Origin: Sweltsa coloradensis | Lineage: Eukaryota > Arthropoda > Insecta > Plecoptera > Chloroperlidae | NCBI GenBank assembly: GCA_024449915.1 | Contig: JAMZAV010005009.1 | Span: 1-64,000 of the forward strand | Direction: 5' to 3' | DNA length: 64,000 bases | In this document: in pieces, positions 21,195 through 34,600 of the stretch | Numbering within the stretch: position 1 is the stretch's first letter | Layout of the letters: the number at the start of each line of letters is the position of its first letter | Translations under genes and position numbers: made by a program | The notes under the pieces: generated by a model | What the model was told of the DNA's origin: nothing | Databases searched by the model: none | The model's input: the letters and a program-made list of their open reading frames with translations, nothing else

Positions 21195-23085
21195 TTAGTA
21201 GGTCATCTGGTTATAGACTCATCTCACTAGAGTTGTAAGATGCTGCTTTCAAATCGACCAGTGTCTGCATTGTTTGTAAAGTAGGTAGGCTCTCTATCAG
21301 TGAAGACTTAAAATCCAGACGAGGATGGTCTTCAAAACTGTTTATAACATGTGATAGCCCTAGTTGTAAATACACTGAACCATTCTTTACATCTAAAATT
21401 GTAACTGAATCTGGGATGTTTGAAGTCAATTCAAGGTTGAACTATGCGATGCGTTGTGTGGGCAAGGGGCAAACAACGGCAAAAGTTATAAGTGCGGTAA
21501 TGGACAATGGACATGTCTGGTCCCGTCACTAATTTTCAACACTACAATAAACCTTTGCTAGAAGCCACAAAAGATGTGTGCATGGCAAGCATGCATTCTG
21601 CTGCAGAAAATAGCCAAGTTTTGAATAATGGAGACAATAACACTACCATCACTGGGGACGGCTCTTGGATGTGTCGAGCGCACACTTCACGTTTTGGCAC
21701 CACATCTGTGATTGCCGTAAATACTGGCAAGGTTCTCGATACAGAGATTAGTTCTAAATATTGCCACTCTTGTTCAATGAACTCTAAATTGGACCCCAAG
21801 TCCCTTGAATATAAGTCATGGGATAAAAAACATAAACCAAACTGCAAGATAAATTACCTATGTTGGTACCTCGGGAGGGATGGAAGTAGCTGGTGCTCTT
21901 GCCATTTTTAATCGTTCCGAAGAAAAAAATGGACTCAAATATACGCGCTACATAAGTTAAGTGATGGAGTCAACCGTGCATTTAACGCTGTAGTTGACAG
22001 TAAGCCCTATGGGGAAAATGTAGTTTTAGAAAAACTTGAGTGCATCGGGCACATTCAAAAGCAAATGGGTGGAAGGTTGCGAAGGTTGCGTAAGTTGCAC
22101 CAAGCTTGCAGAGATAAGCGCCTGAGTGATAACAAGGCTTTATCGGGCAGGGGACGTTTAACTGACAAACATATAGATTCCCTACAGTATTACTATGGAG
22201 CAGAAATACGTAGCAACATAAATGACCTAGAAAATATGAAGAAAGCAGTGTGGGCTACCTTCTTCCACAAAGCATTGGATTGATTGGATATTGCTTTACG
22301 TCTCATATTTATGCAACTTGGCTAATCGAGACGGAGGGAGGGACGTAAGGGATGACGCGGGGGGACAAGGGGTGGACAGGCCTGTGCTGGTCAGAACCAG
22401 CCACAAGCATATGGGGAGGGCAGGGGTTCCCCCACGTCGTGGTCGTCTCCGTCTGTGTCATCATCCGTCCGTGTTGTCTTTGTCGTCGCCGTCGGGAGGT
22501 AGTAAAAAGGGAAGGGGTTCCCGACGACGACCCAGAGCTCGCCATTTGTTTCAGGGAGTGAAACTCCCCTATTCACGGGCCAAACCGCGAGAAGGTCCAC
22601 AAAGCATCATCCAATGAAAACCCGCAGCATAACCTCTGTCCAAAGGGCATTGATAGCTGGTGCAAATACAATCGTAGTGTAGTTGATGGTTCAGCTTACA
22701 CTTACAACACAAAAATAGCCTACCTCAAGCAGTAATCGAGACAATAAAACTCACCTACCAAGATCTAGCTAACCCCAAGCTTTTAGAAAAATGCCTCCAT
22801 GGCAAAACCCAAAACTCGAACGAGTCATTGAACGCAATGATATGGGACCGTTGCTCCAAAGTGAAGTTCGCTGGTAAGGAAACAGTGGAAATTGCAACTT
22901 ACGATGAAGTTTCACATTTCAACGATGGCAACATAAGCAAAAAGCTGGTTCTTCAAAGTTTAAAAATAAGCCAGTTTGTCAAGCAAACAAGCGAACGCAA
23001 GCCAGCACCCAAAGAGGCTAGAGTAAGAGAAGAACTAGATCATGTGCTACAATAGATGCAGATCAGGAAGAGGATTATGAGGCTG
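21195..23085 (+). pseudogene. Mutator-like transposase, split by SINE-A
   Basis: Frames on the + strand give GYRLISLEL, ITCDSPSCKYTEPFFTSK, MFEVNSRLNYAMRCVGKGQT, then (21507-21911) TNFQHYNKPLLEATKDV and GDGSWMCRAH, then KPYGENVVLEKLECIGHIQK, DNKALSGRGRLTDKHIDSLQ and NINDLENMKKAVWATFFHKA. After the SINE-A insertion (22276-22595) the same protein resumes with LCPKGIDSWCKYNRS, GKTQNSNESLNAMIWDRC and VSHFNDGNISKKLVLQSLKI. The order matches the Mutator-like transposase domain family found in many arthropod genomes. It ends near 23085 after QEEDYEAGRF. Frameshifts occur near 21495, 21900 and 22720. The reading GDGSWMCRAH stands where such proteins usually have D-x-(T/S)-W. Confidence 0.85.
22276..22595 (-). 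mobile_element. SINE-A, 5'-truncated copy (320 bp) with 12-bp target-site duplication
   Basis: TCCACAAAGCAT occurs at 22264-22275 and 22596-22607. The element lies inside the transposase pseudogene (between FFHKA and its continuation). Compared with 13992-14340 it lacks the last ~27 bp (GTTGCGAGTTGGAATTTCAT region), which is the 5' end on the minus strand. Its low-coordinate end is TGGATTGATTGGATATTGC, a (TTGA)n-like tail. Confidence 0.9.
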
Positions 23086-24240
23086 GGAGGTTCTAAGGCT
23101 CCAGACTTTTCAAACACCACAGCAGGCTTCAAAATCTCCTATGTAAGTGATTTTACGCGTTGTTTTAGTTATTGCTCATTTCCCGCTAGCTACACATTTT
23201 AAAGTATATGGTACTTTTCCATGAAAAGTATTCAACCGATCTCTTTGAAATTATTACTGAATGTTTAATACACTATTATCAAAAGAGTGACAGAGCAGAA
23301 TTTGGATAAGTGAAATATTTTGTCTTCCATAAATTAATTTTTCATTAATAATTGGGAAAATCTCAATTTATATTAAAAAAATCAGAACTTTGAATCTAAG
23401 ATACTTGGGAAAATAATATTCTTCTACAAGTTTTTAATAGCCAAGCTTAATAGACCCTTAAAATTTCAGATTGTTAGCTTGTCAACTTTCTTAGAAAAGG
23501 TACATAAAAGTTACAATTGTAACATATTGTTGTCCATTTTCTCATTTTTAAAAAAATCAACAATCAACCCATTGTTGGATTTGAAAAATACATTTTTGAA
23601 AGAATAACAATTCTTTAAACATGATTACCAAATTTCTGTGAGAATAATAAAAATTACAATAGTTGTGGACAATTTAGTACATAACCGCGGAAACCACCAT
23701 TTCTAAGTTGTGTAAGCAAAAAACTCATCAAAAATCTGCTATTGGGCTTGCTTGCATAGAATTGTGTGTTGCTAACAGTCATAATAATAGGAACTCACTG
23801 TTCATTGTTGTTCATTGTTGTTGATTGTTGTGAATAGCTTGATTGGAACAGATGTGCTGTCAAATTGTCTCTCATAGTAATGGGATTTTCATTGTTTTCT
23901 ATAGTTGTTTTGTGTAGAATTTTATACTTGCTTGTTTGATAGGATATTCTATATCTGCACTATCGTTGGTAGGTGAGTGGAAGCTTCCATTAAGTTGATA
24001 TTTGTGTTTGAACATTTTGGAAAAACTTCAAAGTCAAACCTAGAGAAAGTGTTTTGTTTTGAATGGCATCAATCCATGACCAGAGAACTTAAATAGTGCA
24101 AGGTATCAATATAGCTTAATTGGAAGACGTGTTTGAAGACTCAATGCATGCTAAAGTGGTTTACTAATTAGTAGTGCACTGACTAGTGGAAGAACTTGGC
24201 TCGTATAGGCTATTAGGCTCATGCTAGAATATTGCCTGAC
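23086..24240. other. unassigned AT-rich sequence
   Basis: No recognisable gene; contains a (TTGTTCATTG)n-like short repeat near 23800-23830. Confidence 0.5.
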
Positions 24241-24249
24241 AGTAGTGTA

Positions 24250-26480
24250 CTTTGATAATAAATCGACGATGGTTCACGTATTACAGAGAAGAATGAGGAC
24301 CACTGCTGTTGTTATAATTCTCGTAGCCAGGAATTCAGGCTACGTGATTGTCGCTAAACAAGAGATGGAAAGCCAGGGAAAATAGTGTTTTTAAGCAACT
24401 ACATGGTGAGCAGTTTTAGGAAAACCTGCTTATTGTTCGCCGATCGAGCAATTTCGAGTTACGCAATGCGTTGGAGGAAAAAATCTCAGCAAAGGGGGAT
24501 GCTTGATAGCTAGATGCCTGTAGGCGATCCATCGTCGTCGGGAGCGGTCCTTCAACTGAGAATGTTTACCGTTCTCTGTTGGTACTACAGTGGGTGATGT
24601 AGAGATGAACCCAGGGCCAGATGCGTTACTTGTCAATTGTTGTGAAGCAAGCCAAAGGTAGAAAGAATCAGATATTTCTGCGTGTAATCATGGTCGGGAA
24701 AAGAGACCCACAAGACATGCGCCAAGTTATCGGCTACAGATTACAGAAGAATAAAGAAAGCGGTCACTGACAATGGACATGTTGGAAACTGCCTCACTCC
24801 AAGTTTTAGTGATTCATGCTTGGATTCACATGGTATCACCAACACTCTTTGAACAACTCAACAGCTTCAGTAATCTCATACTGCACGGCACAACAACATT
24901 TCAGTGTGTCTTTTTGAATGCGAGGAGTTTAAGAATACAAAGAGGACGGAGGGTATTGAAGCTTGGGATTACGTCGCCATGATGCTGACATTGTCGGGTT
25001 AGTGAAATGTGGTTTGATGATCTGTTGGTAACCTTGAGGTTATGGCGAGATCAATACACTGGTATCAGAAGGACAAGATTGGGCGAATACAGGGGGAGGC
25101 GTTTTTAATAGGAGATTATTAAACCCGCGAACTCAACCCATGAGGAGGAAAGGATCTTGAAAACGAGTGCCGGAGATAGATGGGCTGGAAATCCAAAATA
25201 GGAGAGAAGACGATGTTCTGTGATCTGCATACCGGTCTCCATTCTTCCACTGATCAAACTAATGCAGATTTAGTGATGTCATTAAATAAGGCAAACCGTC
25301 GCTTAACAAACAGCCAGCAATTATTTTGCTTGGAGACTTTAATTTAGCATTTCGTGGACTGTTGACGGCCGCAATCCAACACAATCCGTTAGCCAGCTGT
25401 TTCTTAATGCATTTGAAGATCTATTTTTGAATCAATGTGAATGAAGCTTACTGCGAGTAACTGAAAAGTGCCCAGATCTTATCTTAGATATTGTTCTTTG
25501 CAATATATGACTAACATGAATGTATCTGTCACGTGATGCCTGAAGTAAGTGACAACCTTGCGATTATGTCGATTTTGATACATGCTAAGGCCAAAAGCAC
25601 GCACATAATAAAACTGTAGTTTAATTATGCACGTGCAGAATGGGATAACCTGTGTCAAAATCTTATTTTCGGATCTACCTTCAGATGTCAGCAATCCCTA
25701 AAAACGTAGACCAATTTTGGATAGATTGGAGAGAAGAGAAAGTTTTCTGGTGAATGTCACAAAGGCCATTCCTAGTATAAAAAGGGAAGGGAAAATATAA
25801 CCTTTCACTCTATGGGGATCACCAGTGACATTGTTAAATCAATCAGAAAAACGTGACTCAATCTATAGGAAAATGGAAAAAAAACCACAGTCAGATGTAA
25901 TATTACTAAATACATAAAGACTAGGCAAACTTAGTTTAAACGAGAACTATACGTGTGCAAGCTCACAGACGATTATATTGGAAACTACGGAGAAGAAAGC
26001 AAACAGTAAGTGCACTTGTGGAATGTACATTCATAGTAAGAATGGAAGTGCATCCCCATGCTCACTTTGTGTCAATGGAAATTACTTTTAAAAAAAATCT
26101 TCTGGGATATTGCTAATGCTTCTTAATGATAAATTTAAAGACAAACTTCTGCACATTGGTATGTGACACAAAAGATTTGTACGTCAAAATCCCGTAGTGT
26201 TGGGCCTGCCTCTTGATCCTTTGACTGAAATCTACAGGTTTCGGGAAGAAGATGTTTGTCGATGTTTACGAAACCTTCGGCCTGGTGCCAGGCATCCGGA
26301 CCTGATGTATTCCATGTAAGATATGACAACAATGTTCAGCATTTATATCGCCATCGACACAAGCCTTTTCAACTATCATGATCGATGAGGCACTGTTCCT
26401 AAGTATGTTGTTAACGGAAATGAACTTGGGGCGGAACTGATGAAGTCCGACCCGCCGACTGAATAATAAACTCAATACAG
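24250..26480 (+). pseudogene. LINE 5' half: 2A-like motif, endonuclease and RT start
   Basis: The frame at 24593-24619 reads GDVEMNPGP, matching the 2A-like ribosome-skipping motif (D-V/I-E-x-N-P-G-P) known in the N-terminal region of some LINE ORFs. Downstream FQCVFLNARSLR (about 24900), DADIVGL, ILLGDFNLAF (25320-25352) and ILFFAIYD are pieces of an APE-type endonuclease. The end, LRNLRPGARHPD (about 26270), resembles the start of the RT domain. The whole is broken by many shifts and stops. No RT catalytic motif is found; the element probably ends or was deleted near 26480. Confidence 0.65.
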
Positions 26481-27729
26481 TGAACAGCTTGTATGATTAA
26501 TGAGATAGGGAAAAAGCTGTCGCGATTGACTGTTGCCGTACCCTAGCCTGATCTACGTTCTTCTCCACAGGTTGTACCACGAGCACAGCTGAGATCTCGC
26601 AGCTGCCTACAATTAACTCTTATCCTGGCAGGTCATGTACGTCGCATCAAATGTGCAATATGAATTTTAAAGAATAAAGGTTTGCTTAAGGTGTCATAGG
26701 AAACCGTCTTGGCGCAGCTGTTCGGGCGGGAAGGGGGGGGGGGAGGAAATGGCCAGCGTTCAGGCAGTCAATTAAAATCGTGTCGCTTAATATCAGGTTG
26801 CATACAAGATTACCACTATAAATATTTCTCTTGTCATAGTAAGGTGTGTAGTAAAGCCCTAAAAGTTAATTTATACGATAAATATTATTTATTCACGACT
26901 ACCCCGTCACATAAACAATGGAAATTTCATATTCGTCGATCAATACAGTGAAGTGAAGGAGAGTATAATTCCTGGGGTCTGACCAAGATTGCGGGATTGG
27001 TGTTGTGAATACTGTGACATATAATAGTATGTATATATAATACACCGATCGGGTGGGAGCAGCAGCCCCCTGGCAGCGATATCGGTATGCTGTTATGCTA
27101 GATGCCGGTTACGGCCAAATTACAGTTAAATTTTCATTTGTGTACGAGCACACAGCCATCGAGTATTGTAAGGTCATCAACCAGCGGCAATTTGTTAAGT
27201 ACTAACTTGTCGTTAGTCTTAATTTAAAATGATGATATTACTGAAATCATGTATATTGGATTCGTTTCAGTCATTTGCAGCTGGTATATGCAAAATGACA
27301 AGGAGAACAAAAGAACGCATACAACATGCTATTGGGCATACGTAAAAAATTTAGCGCCGCATATGCCGCCTGACCTAGACAATGACGGACTTTGAGCTGG
27401 CACTGTAAAACTCACTACACAAGCAGTTACCAGCAGATGAAGTTAGCGGGTGCTATTAGTTCATTACGGCCAGGTATGTTATACTAACTATGCTCACTGC
27501 CTCCTTAGGTCTACAGCAAAGTTTGTGAGAAACAAATAAAATACAATTAATTAGCGATGGCAGAGTAAATTCCCGAATTCAACACTGCCGTATACCGATG
27601 CCGAAATGTGATGCCATATAAGTAGTCGCTGGTGGATTATTGGGATGGCCAATCAGGAGTCAACCAATTAAAAAACTCTTTCGAACCGGAAATTCGTTAG
27701 AATAACTATACCGAGAAGGGTGGAACTGG
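26481..27729. other. unassigned sequence
   Basis: Includes a G-rich tract (26725-26745). No gene recognised; it may hold the decayed 5' part of the following transposase. Confidence 0.4.
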
Positions 27730-29250
27730 GGGTCAAAGGAGGTGTAGTCAACAACTTCCCCAGATTCGGGCATGCTTGTACTCGTCGACTCTGTAGCCAG
27801 ACCGTTAGCACAATTGTAGTAACTAATTCAACGGGTTCTTTGAGCTGCAGCTTGTGCTATCATCCTGGTAAACTAATTTATCGAAGATTGTGAAATATAT
27901 GCACCTATGTTGACCCCTTATTCTGTCAGAAAGCGACAAATAAAGTTCGAGCGGAATATGGCAATAGCTGCAGCCAACGGCTCAAAAGTTAGAGGTACAA
28001 AGGTGTATCCCCCTAAATTCTCCTAAATGGTTTCGAATGATGTTGTCGAGTTATTCTGTCGACTATATGCATGGTGTTTTATTTGGTGTTACAAGACAAC
28101 TTGAGATTATGGACAAGTATTCCTCAATGTCTAATTATATAAAAATCACCAATAAACAAAATGAAATTGATGCAAGCTCTCACTAATTCGTCGCCAAACA
28201 TGGTACATAGAACACATGAGGGCGATTCCAGAGAGATCAGATTGGGAAGCTAGAGAGTAGAGAATGTGGCTCTTTACTACGCCTGTACCATGTCTTACAG
28301 GAATTCTGAAAATTGAGATATTTAGAACCACCTCGCGCTGCTGTCCTAAAAGCATATTTATCCTGCTAAATTATAAAATAAACTAGAAACCAATCTGCAT
28401 AACAGCTCAAAAATTCGTTGCTAGGATCTTGTTGGGGATGATGCAGTTACTAGACGGAGACAAGGCATAGGACCTTCAACGTACCGTAATCTGGTCGAGT
28501 CAGTACGTAGATGTGGTCCCACTATGGGCGAAAATCTACATTTCCATTTGATCCGAAATCCATAACCTCCAAAAATAATTAAAAAGCCCTCGTGGTGTCA
28601 CAAGCAACTTAGTCCGAAGGATATGGTCAGAAATAGCCTTTCCATCTTAGAGCAAAACACATACCATTTTACAGAGTGCAGAATAATATCTCATCGACAT
28701 CAAAGATGTAAACGTAAACTAACAGAGCAGTGCCTCTAGTATGTGGTTCACTTGCGAAACAATGGCAATGACAGACCTACTTCATGTTGACAATCTAGAT
28801 GATGTAACAGTGTACCACAGAAATACAGGAAACAATAAAGTCTACCACACCAAGGACTTTAGGAGGTCTCAGAGAAGGAATGGTTCTTATGTTGTTACAA
28901 ACAAAGGAATGTATGGTCAAATTGAAAACATACTGGAAATACACAAACACGGCCAACACGGTCAACAACAGGCCCAGAACCCTCACCGTCGACCGTCTTC
29001 AGATACGTCTGGAAGGCGCTCATCCCATCTCATTGTCAACAAGGTGCTGGGAACGTCGTCAACTATGTGTACCGCGATCGAGTTCAAAAGAGGGGACTGC
29101 CGCACGCGTACACATCGTCGTGACGATGCGCGACTCTGCGACCAAGCCGCGCACAACGAGGACAAAGATCATCAGGGCGCGGACATTCGGATCCGGTGAC
29201 GACCGCGACTATACGAGATTCGTCACAGAAGTGATCCACAACAAGTGTTC
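27730..29250 (+). pseudogene. TNP2/CACTA (EnSpm)-like transposase, degenerate
   Basis: Fragments in shifting + frames follow a recognisable order: VDSVARPLAQ; LCYHPGKLIYRR; NMAIAAANGSKVRGTK; VDYMHGVLFGVTRQL (28061 onward); SPRGVTSNLVRRIWSE; FTECRI; and, in the open frame from 28741, DDVTVYHRNTGNNKVYHTKD and NKGMYGQIENILEI. A D-x-M-H-x-V-x-L-G-V-x-R block, an early C-x-x-C-x-H-P-G block and a C-terminal G-x-I-x-x-I segment occur in animal TNP2-like transposases. The class is inferred from this pattern. Several frameshifts make it non-functional. Confidence 0.6.
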
Positions 29251-31411
29251 AGCCCTTTGTGCTGGAAGCCAACACTTCACATCCTGCCTCGAAAAACACT
29301 TCTAGTGGAGTTCTAAGCAATAATATTGCAAATAGTGATATAGAATGAAAATTTGCAAACTTACCCACTTTGACTATAGGGAATTCAAAAAATTGATGGC
29401 TCCACGATGGAGTTCTTATTATTAATATAATTAATTTAATTAATAATTAATTGAAAATAATTAGATAATTTTATGATACGAACTTCAAAGTGTCAGTAAA
29501 TTAAGTCAGGTTTTTTCCTTTGTAGTTGTTCCGTTTGAAAACAAGTTAAGTACCTAACATGATGCTTTGTTTTAAGTGATTTTATTATAAATTTTTGATC
29601 GATACAAATATGGTTGATCATTTAGGATGCCCTAGGCATTCACGCGTATTTTTTCGGCGTAAAAAGATTGCCAAAAGCATAGGCCACTAGGTCTAAATTA
29701 ATTATTGTGCATATTTTCACTTGAAATTGAAGATAGTGTTGTTAATGTTACGTTATCCACGTTTTTGCTGATCGAAATGATGTCTCATAATAAATTGTTT
29801 CCCTTACTTCAGTACAAACACGTGGCGTATGCAACGGAGTTCAACCCCCCAACGTTGAACGGAATTCTAAAAGAGGTTTAAATGTATGCCATTTAACGTT
29901 GTTTTATCCATCCCAAGTGCTTTAGTGATTCTTTTTGGCCTTTCCTGACCTAACACGGTGCCGAGTTTGATGTTGTTATCAAACGTCTTCCCGCCCATGA
30001 ACGTTTGTGGGAAAACAAGAAACTATGGCGACCATCCCGTGCAGAAACCCAACAAGGGTCATCGTAACATCAAGGTAAGATTTGAATGATAACTATTTTA
30101 TTTAATCAATCCCATAAAGCAACTTCTGTGACGAAACTAACGGAGGGGAAACACCATAAATTCAAGTTTTACATTTTCCTCAATGTGTTTCCTTATAAGA
30201 AAACACAATCTGCTGTCTGCACAATATCCCATAATGCACTACACCACTGTGATGGAGAAATTGGTTTTTATCTTTGAGGTCGTGAAGTGCCTTATATTTG
30301 TTTTCACAAAATATGGAAATAAACAATAGCCTCGCCCATTGCTAATAATATGCAGCAGACTAAAAGAAGGATAACTTTTACTCCCGATTGTCTTTCCAAA
30401 GGAATCAGGTAGGCCTATTGTACAGCAAGTAGTCACAATATTTTGCCTTACTGACGATTTCATCAGCCAGACTGCACCGAGTTGAGTTTGATCTGTGCCA
30501 GGATCACAAAATTTAATAGTTAATATTTAGTCTTTACTGATAAAACACATTTTTACGTATAAATCAAGACTCGTGCGGAAACTTCTATTCGTTTTCTGCG
30601 TTGTACATACTGTAGGCCTATTGTAAATGTAAAACTAATTTATCCCCATAAATTCGGCAACCACCCTCAATTCTCGAAGTGTAATTTCTGGGGGCTATCA
30701 TAAAGACCCATTCACAACCAGCTTAGTTTGCTCATCTTACTGATGAACTTAAACTTTTATAAAAATTAGGTTCTAGTCGATGTCCAAAACAATTAAAGTA
30801 GCGTAGACATAGCAAAAAATGTGTGTCAATAAGCCAGTCACGTGACTTGCTTAAATTTTCTAACCACAAATTGGCAACAGAAGAGGTAAAGCCCTACCTA
30901 ATCAACATTGATTTAAAATTATCATGGCTTTCGTATAATTCAAGGCTAGTAATTTATTGGAGAACTCGGCTGTTGGCCGTACCCACTAGCTAGCATATTT
31001 TAAAACCGACATTTGCTATGTTCCGTTATTTCTAAAAGTAAAAAATGTACCCTATTGCTTATAGTCCTGTACAATGCGGAAGCGTGAATTGGTCACGTCT
31101 ACGTCTACTTCTACAGACTGGCATACTTTACTAAACAAGTAAAGTTAAGTAAATAACTAAGTTAGAGGCGATTATTGTGAACGAAAACACTACTTTCCAG
31201 AAGTCCTACTAAATAACGTTAAAAGTTTAAGTTAGCGACTAGGTTTGGTTGTGAAGGTCCTTACACACAAGACTAAATATAGTCTGATGTAGTAAGCCGT
31301 TATATTAGTTGTAGTTATGGTGTTTAGGGCACTCAAACAGAGAGAGTTATTAAGTGCCATGTCAAGTGTATGGAATCTTCCAAATTTTCTTTTTCCATAA
31401 ATTGTGGATTA
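29251..31411. other. unassigned AT-rich sequence
   Basis: No recognisable gene. A short stem-loop block TTTAGGGCACT..AAGTGCC lies at 31327-31358 and recurs at 61700. Confidence 0.5.
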
Positions 31412-31640
31412 CCACCATGTTTCTTCTTTCTAAGGGAGGAACGTTAAGGGCGACGCGGGGTGACAAGGGGGGGGGACAGGCCTGGCTGTCAGAACCACCA
31501 CAAGCCTAATGTGGGGGCAGGGCTTCCCCCACGTCCGTGGTCGTACTTCGTCTGTGTCATCATCGTCCGTGTTTGACATTGTCGTGCCGTCGGGGAGGTA
31601 GTCAAAGGGAAAAGGGAAAGTTCCCCGACGAACGACCGAA
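31412..31640 (-). mobile_element. SINE-A copy with alternative tail, degenerate
   Basis: Body blocks GACGCGGGGTGACAAGGGG, GGCTTCCCCCACGTC and GTCGGGGAGGTAGTCAAAGG match SINE-A, but the low-coordinate end is ACCACCATGTTTCTTC rather than GATATTGCTTAACGTCTC. The same alternative end occurs at 38706. Confidence 0.65.
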
Positions 31641-34600
31641 GAGAAGATATAATCAATATATATAAGAAATATTAAAAGGTAGTTTCAAATCATGTTTAGG
31701 TTCCATTTGATGCCCATTTGCTATGATTTTGATTTCGTTGATGATTCCATTATAGTTATTTATAACATTTGATTATTATGTGGGCCCCCGGCCCACTTTT
31801 TGTTTATTCTTTGACATTAAGTTTTAAAAACATGATATTCTCAACAACAAAAGTGGCTACACTTTGGTCTTTTCTATAAGCTCCAGAGGAAATTGCAGGT
31901 TATCATGCCCTAGCTATTATTTGCTTATAAAAAATTAAGCAATGATGTCCATCTTAGGCTTACCTTTTTTTGTCACTTAATGCCATCACAGCGCAATTTA
32001 CCTATACTTGTCAATTGAAACTAAAAGTGTGACTATAGGAATATAAAGCTTACTTTACAAAGTTAGGCTATTTGAGTACTTGTGTTTAAGACTATCTATG
32101 TGCCAACACTAGTTGTAGGTATGCATGCCTGCATTCATCGCTTGATGGACACAGGTAAACGCCTTTGCGTTGCACAGTGTGCTGCCAGAAAGCAAAGAGG
32201 CGAAGGAAGCCTGCTGTAGTTTGGAATTTCCAAAACGGTCATTTTTATGCATCCGAAAAATGACTGTTAAAAAGCCAAGGAGGCCAACCTGCACTAACTG
32301 CTGCAGTAGAAAAATGATTGTAGATAGGTTAGTGACGTGCCAGTGTTGCTATCCTATGAATCTCGTTTTATTTTTTTGGAATTTTTGGGTAAAAAGACTA
32401 TTAGTCAAATCATATCTAGATAACCTTAGCTAATAACATGCCAGGAGCCGAGTTTTAGTTTGCCAAATCGTTCTTAAATCCCCCCCGAAACCTGCTGTCT
32501 AACGATGGGACCACGACATAGACAATAACACAAAAAACATTATTTGAATTGACACGTTGTTCTAAATGCTTGCCAGTTGAAGACAAGAACAGCCCAAATT
32601 TGTTGTCTACTTGGAGACAAAAAAAATTGACAAACAGGTCGAATTTCCCGTGGCCGAGAGATTGCCGTGTGTAGTAAATTTTCGAAAAGCGACCAGATTG
32701 TTGGGTGTTTGCAGTCTCCACTGCCTTGAGGAGGGGACAACTAAGTTTAGTGCTGCAGTGAAGAGGGCCCTAAGGATCAGGTGAAGCCTTAAAACTTTGT
32801 TTCTAGTCTTTTGTATGCAACAATTTGATACCAAATTAATCTTCTTAATAACACTAGCCATTAAGTAATTGGGTGAAAGCACCCGTGTATTAATTTATTT
32901 ATTATAATTTGCTAATTATGTATTCTTTATTTTCTATAGGCTTCCCCAAAGTCTACCTGGGCTCAAGGCTCACCCTGACTTGACTGCCTTAACCAAAACA
33001 TAACTTGAAAACTACTTCACCATCAAAATCAATGTTCCATAATAATGTCAAAAAGTGCACATCAACTCAAAATCAAGACACGAACCTTACAAGCTATCAA
33101 AATGTAGCATTGAAAAGATAAGTAAAAAAGACTGATAAAGAGCCTTAAGGGAAATGTTAAAACTTTATGAAAAAAAAAGATGTAAGAAAAACAACAGGAA
33201 GATACTACACAGATAGTACAACTAAACACAAAAACAACAGAAGATACTACACAGATACTAACAACTAAACACATCAGCATGTGAAGGCAATCATAACCTC
33301 AATGAAATCCTTGATCACATAAAAAACTTTGGAAGGTCAATTGGGATTGGTCGGAAAGTACCATAAGCTTACTGTATTGCTGGCGACTGTCCTCGACTAA
33401 ACTAAAGGGTTATGTTATTTAATCTAACCTAATGGTAATGTACCATGATCGATTCACGTGTTGAAGACTTAAGTTACATATTTTTTATCTAATTTCCATA
33501 AGTAAACATTTTTTTTTAAATCACAGGTCCCATGACCAGCCACGCACATTCAAAATCATCCCGGCTCATGTAGAAACACGTTAGAAAAGTATATGGGTAA
33601 AGTCGAGTATGGGGTTGGAGTTTCGGAATAATCGAAACTGATGTGAAAACCTTGCCCTAGCAAAACAGGTACAAGCATGAAACACCAAAAGTCTGGGGCG
33701 AACAGCACCGCCTGGTACCCCACCCTACGGTTGGTCACCAGTCCTTACCGAGGGTGCTGGCGTTCTGCCACGCCGTGTGTCCAAGGGCGTCCGCTCAGCG
33801 AAGCGCCGTCTACTCTCGTTTTGCTCGAACTAAATTAAATTGGCTCAGTATCTAAGCGTTACCACAGGTAGGACTGAAGTCTTTTTTTGAATAGAATAGT
33901 TGAATGAGGGACGAAGCAGGGGGATAGCATGACACTACTCTGAAAACTCATAATCCATATTGGAAAGGAACATTACCGTTAGCCATGCAAATAATGCTTC
34001 CTATCACTCGGTTGAAAGTGAAGAAGAAATGACCTAATGTCGTAGAGAAAAGACAACCTTAAAAACTGGCTTTCAAGTAAAACGTCTGCATTACACAGAC
34101 GCGATATGGTCAAAACTGAAATTAAAAAACATAGTTAATCTGCACAAGGAGCGGTATAAAATAAGTACGTTAGAGGACGAAACCCGCGGATGAAAGACAG
34201 GGACGCCAATATTGTGCGCCTTGCCTCCATACCATTGTGAAATTAAACCCAATTGAAATGGTAAGAATTATGGTCAAGGAGTATGAGGTTCGAAAAACAC
34301 ATCGTTTAAAATGGCTAGAGATCGAGTGATTGGTCGCCCGAAAGAGTATGTACCTCCCGAAGTACGCCAGATATTTGTGGGTTATTAAGCTGAGGCACGT
34401 TCCCCATAAAAAATAGAACTGAGTTTTGGGCACTGGATATCGCCGTGTTGACCACTGTGGAAAGTTTGTAAATTAATTTTGGGCATGGCAGCGATACTAG
34501 ACGCCGACCTCCGGGAGAGCGATTTGGGTGTGTGACCAATGTTTGTATTTTGTTTTTATAAAAAGAAATGTAATAATGGTTGGACGTGCTTAGTTTAATA

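Noticed and set aside
22291..22617. Arginine-rich open frames in several frames, also at 14155, 38717 and 54291
   Set aside because: They recur exactly with the SINE-A body and lie in all frames; repeat shadow, not genes.
28795..29305. Independent host gene in overlapping frames
   Set aside because: The frames fit the C-terminus of the TNP2-like transposase remnant.
32170..32433. Zinc-finger gene at 32.2 kb
   Set aside because: Only four or five cysteines in a plausible pattern; no flanking support.
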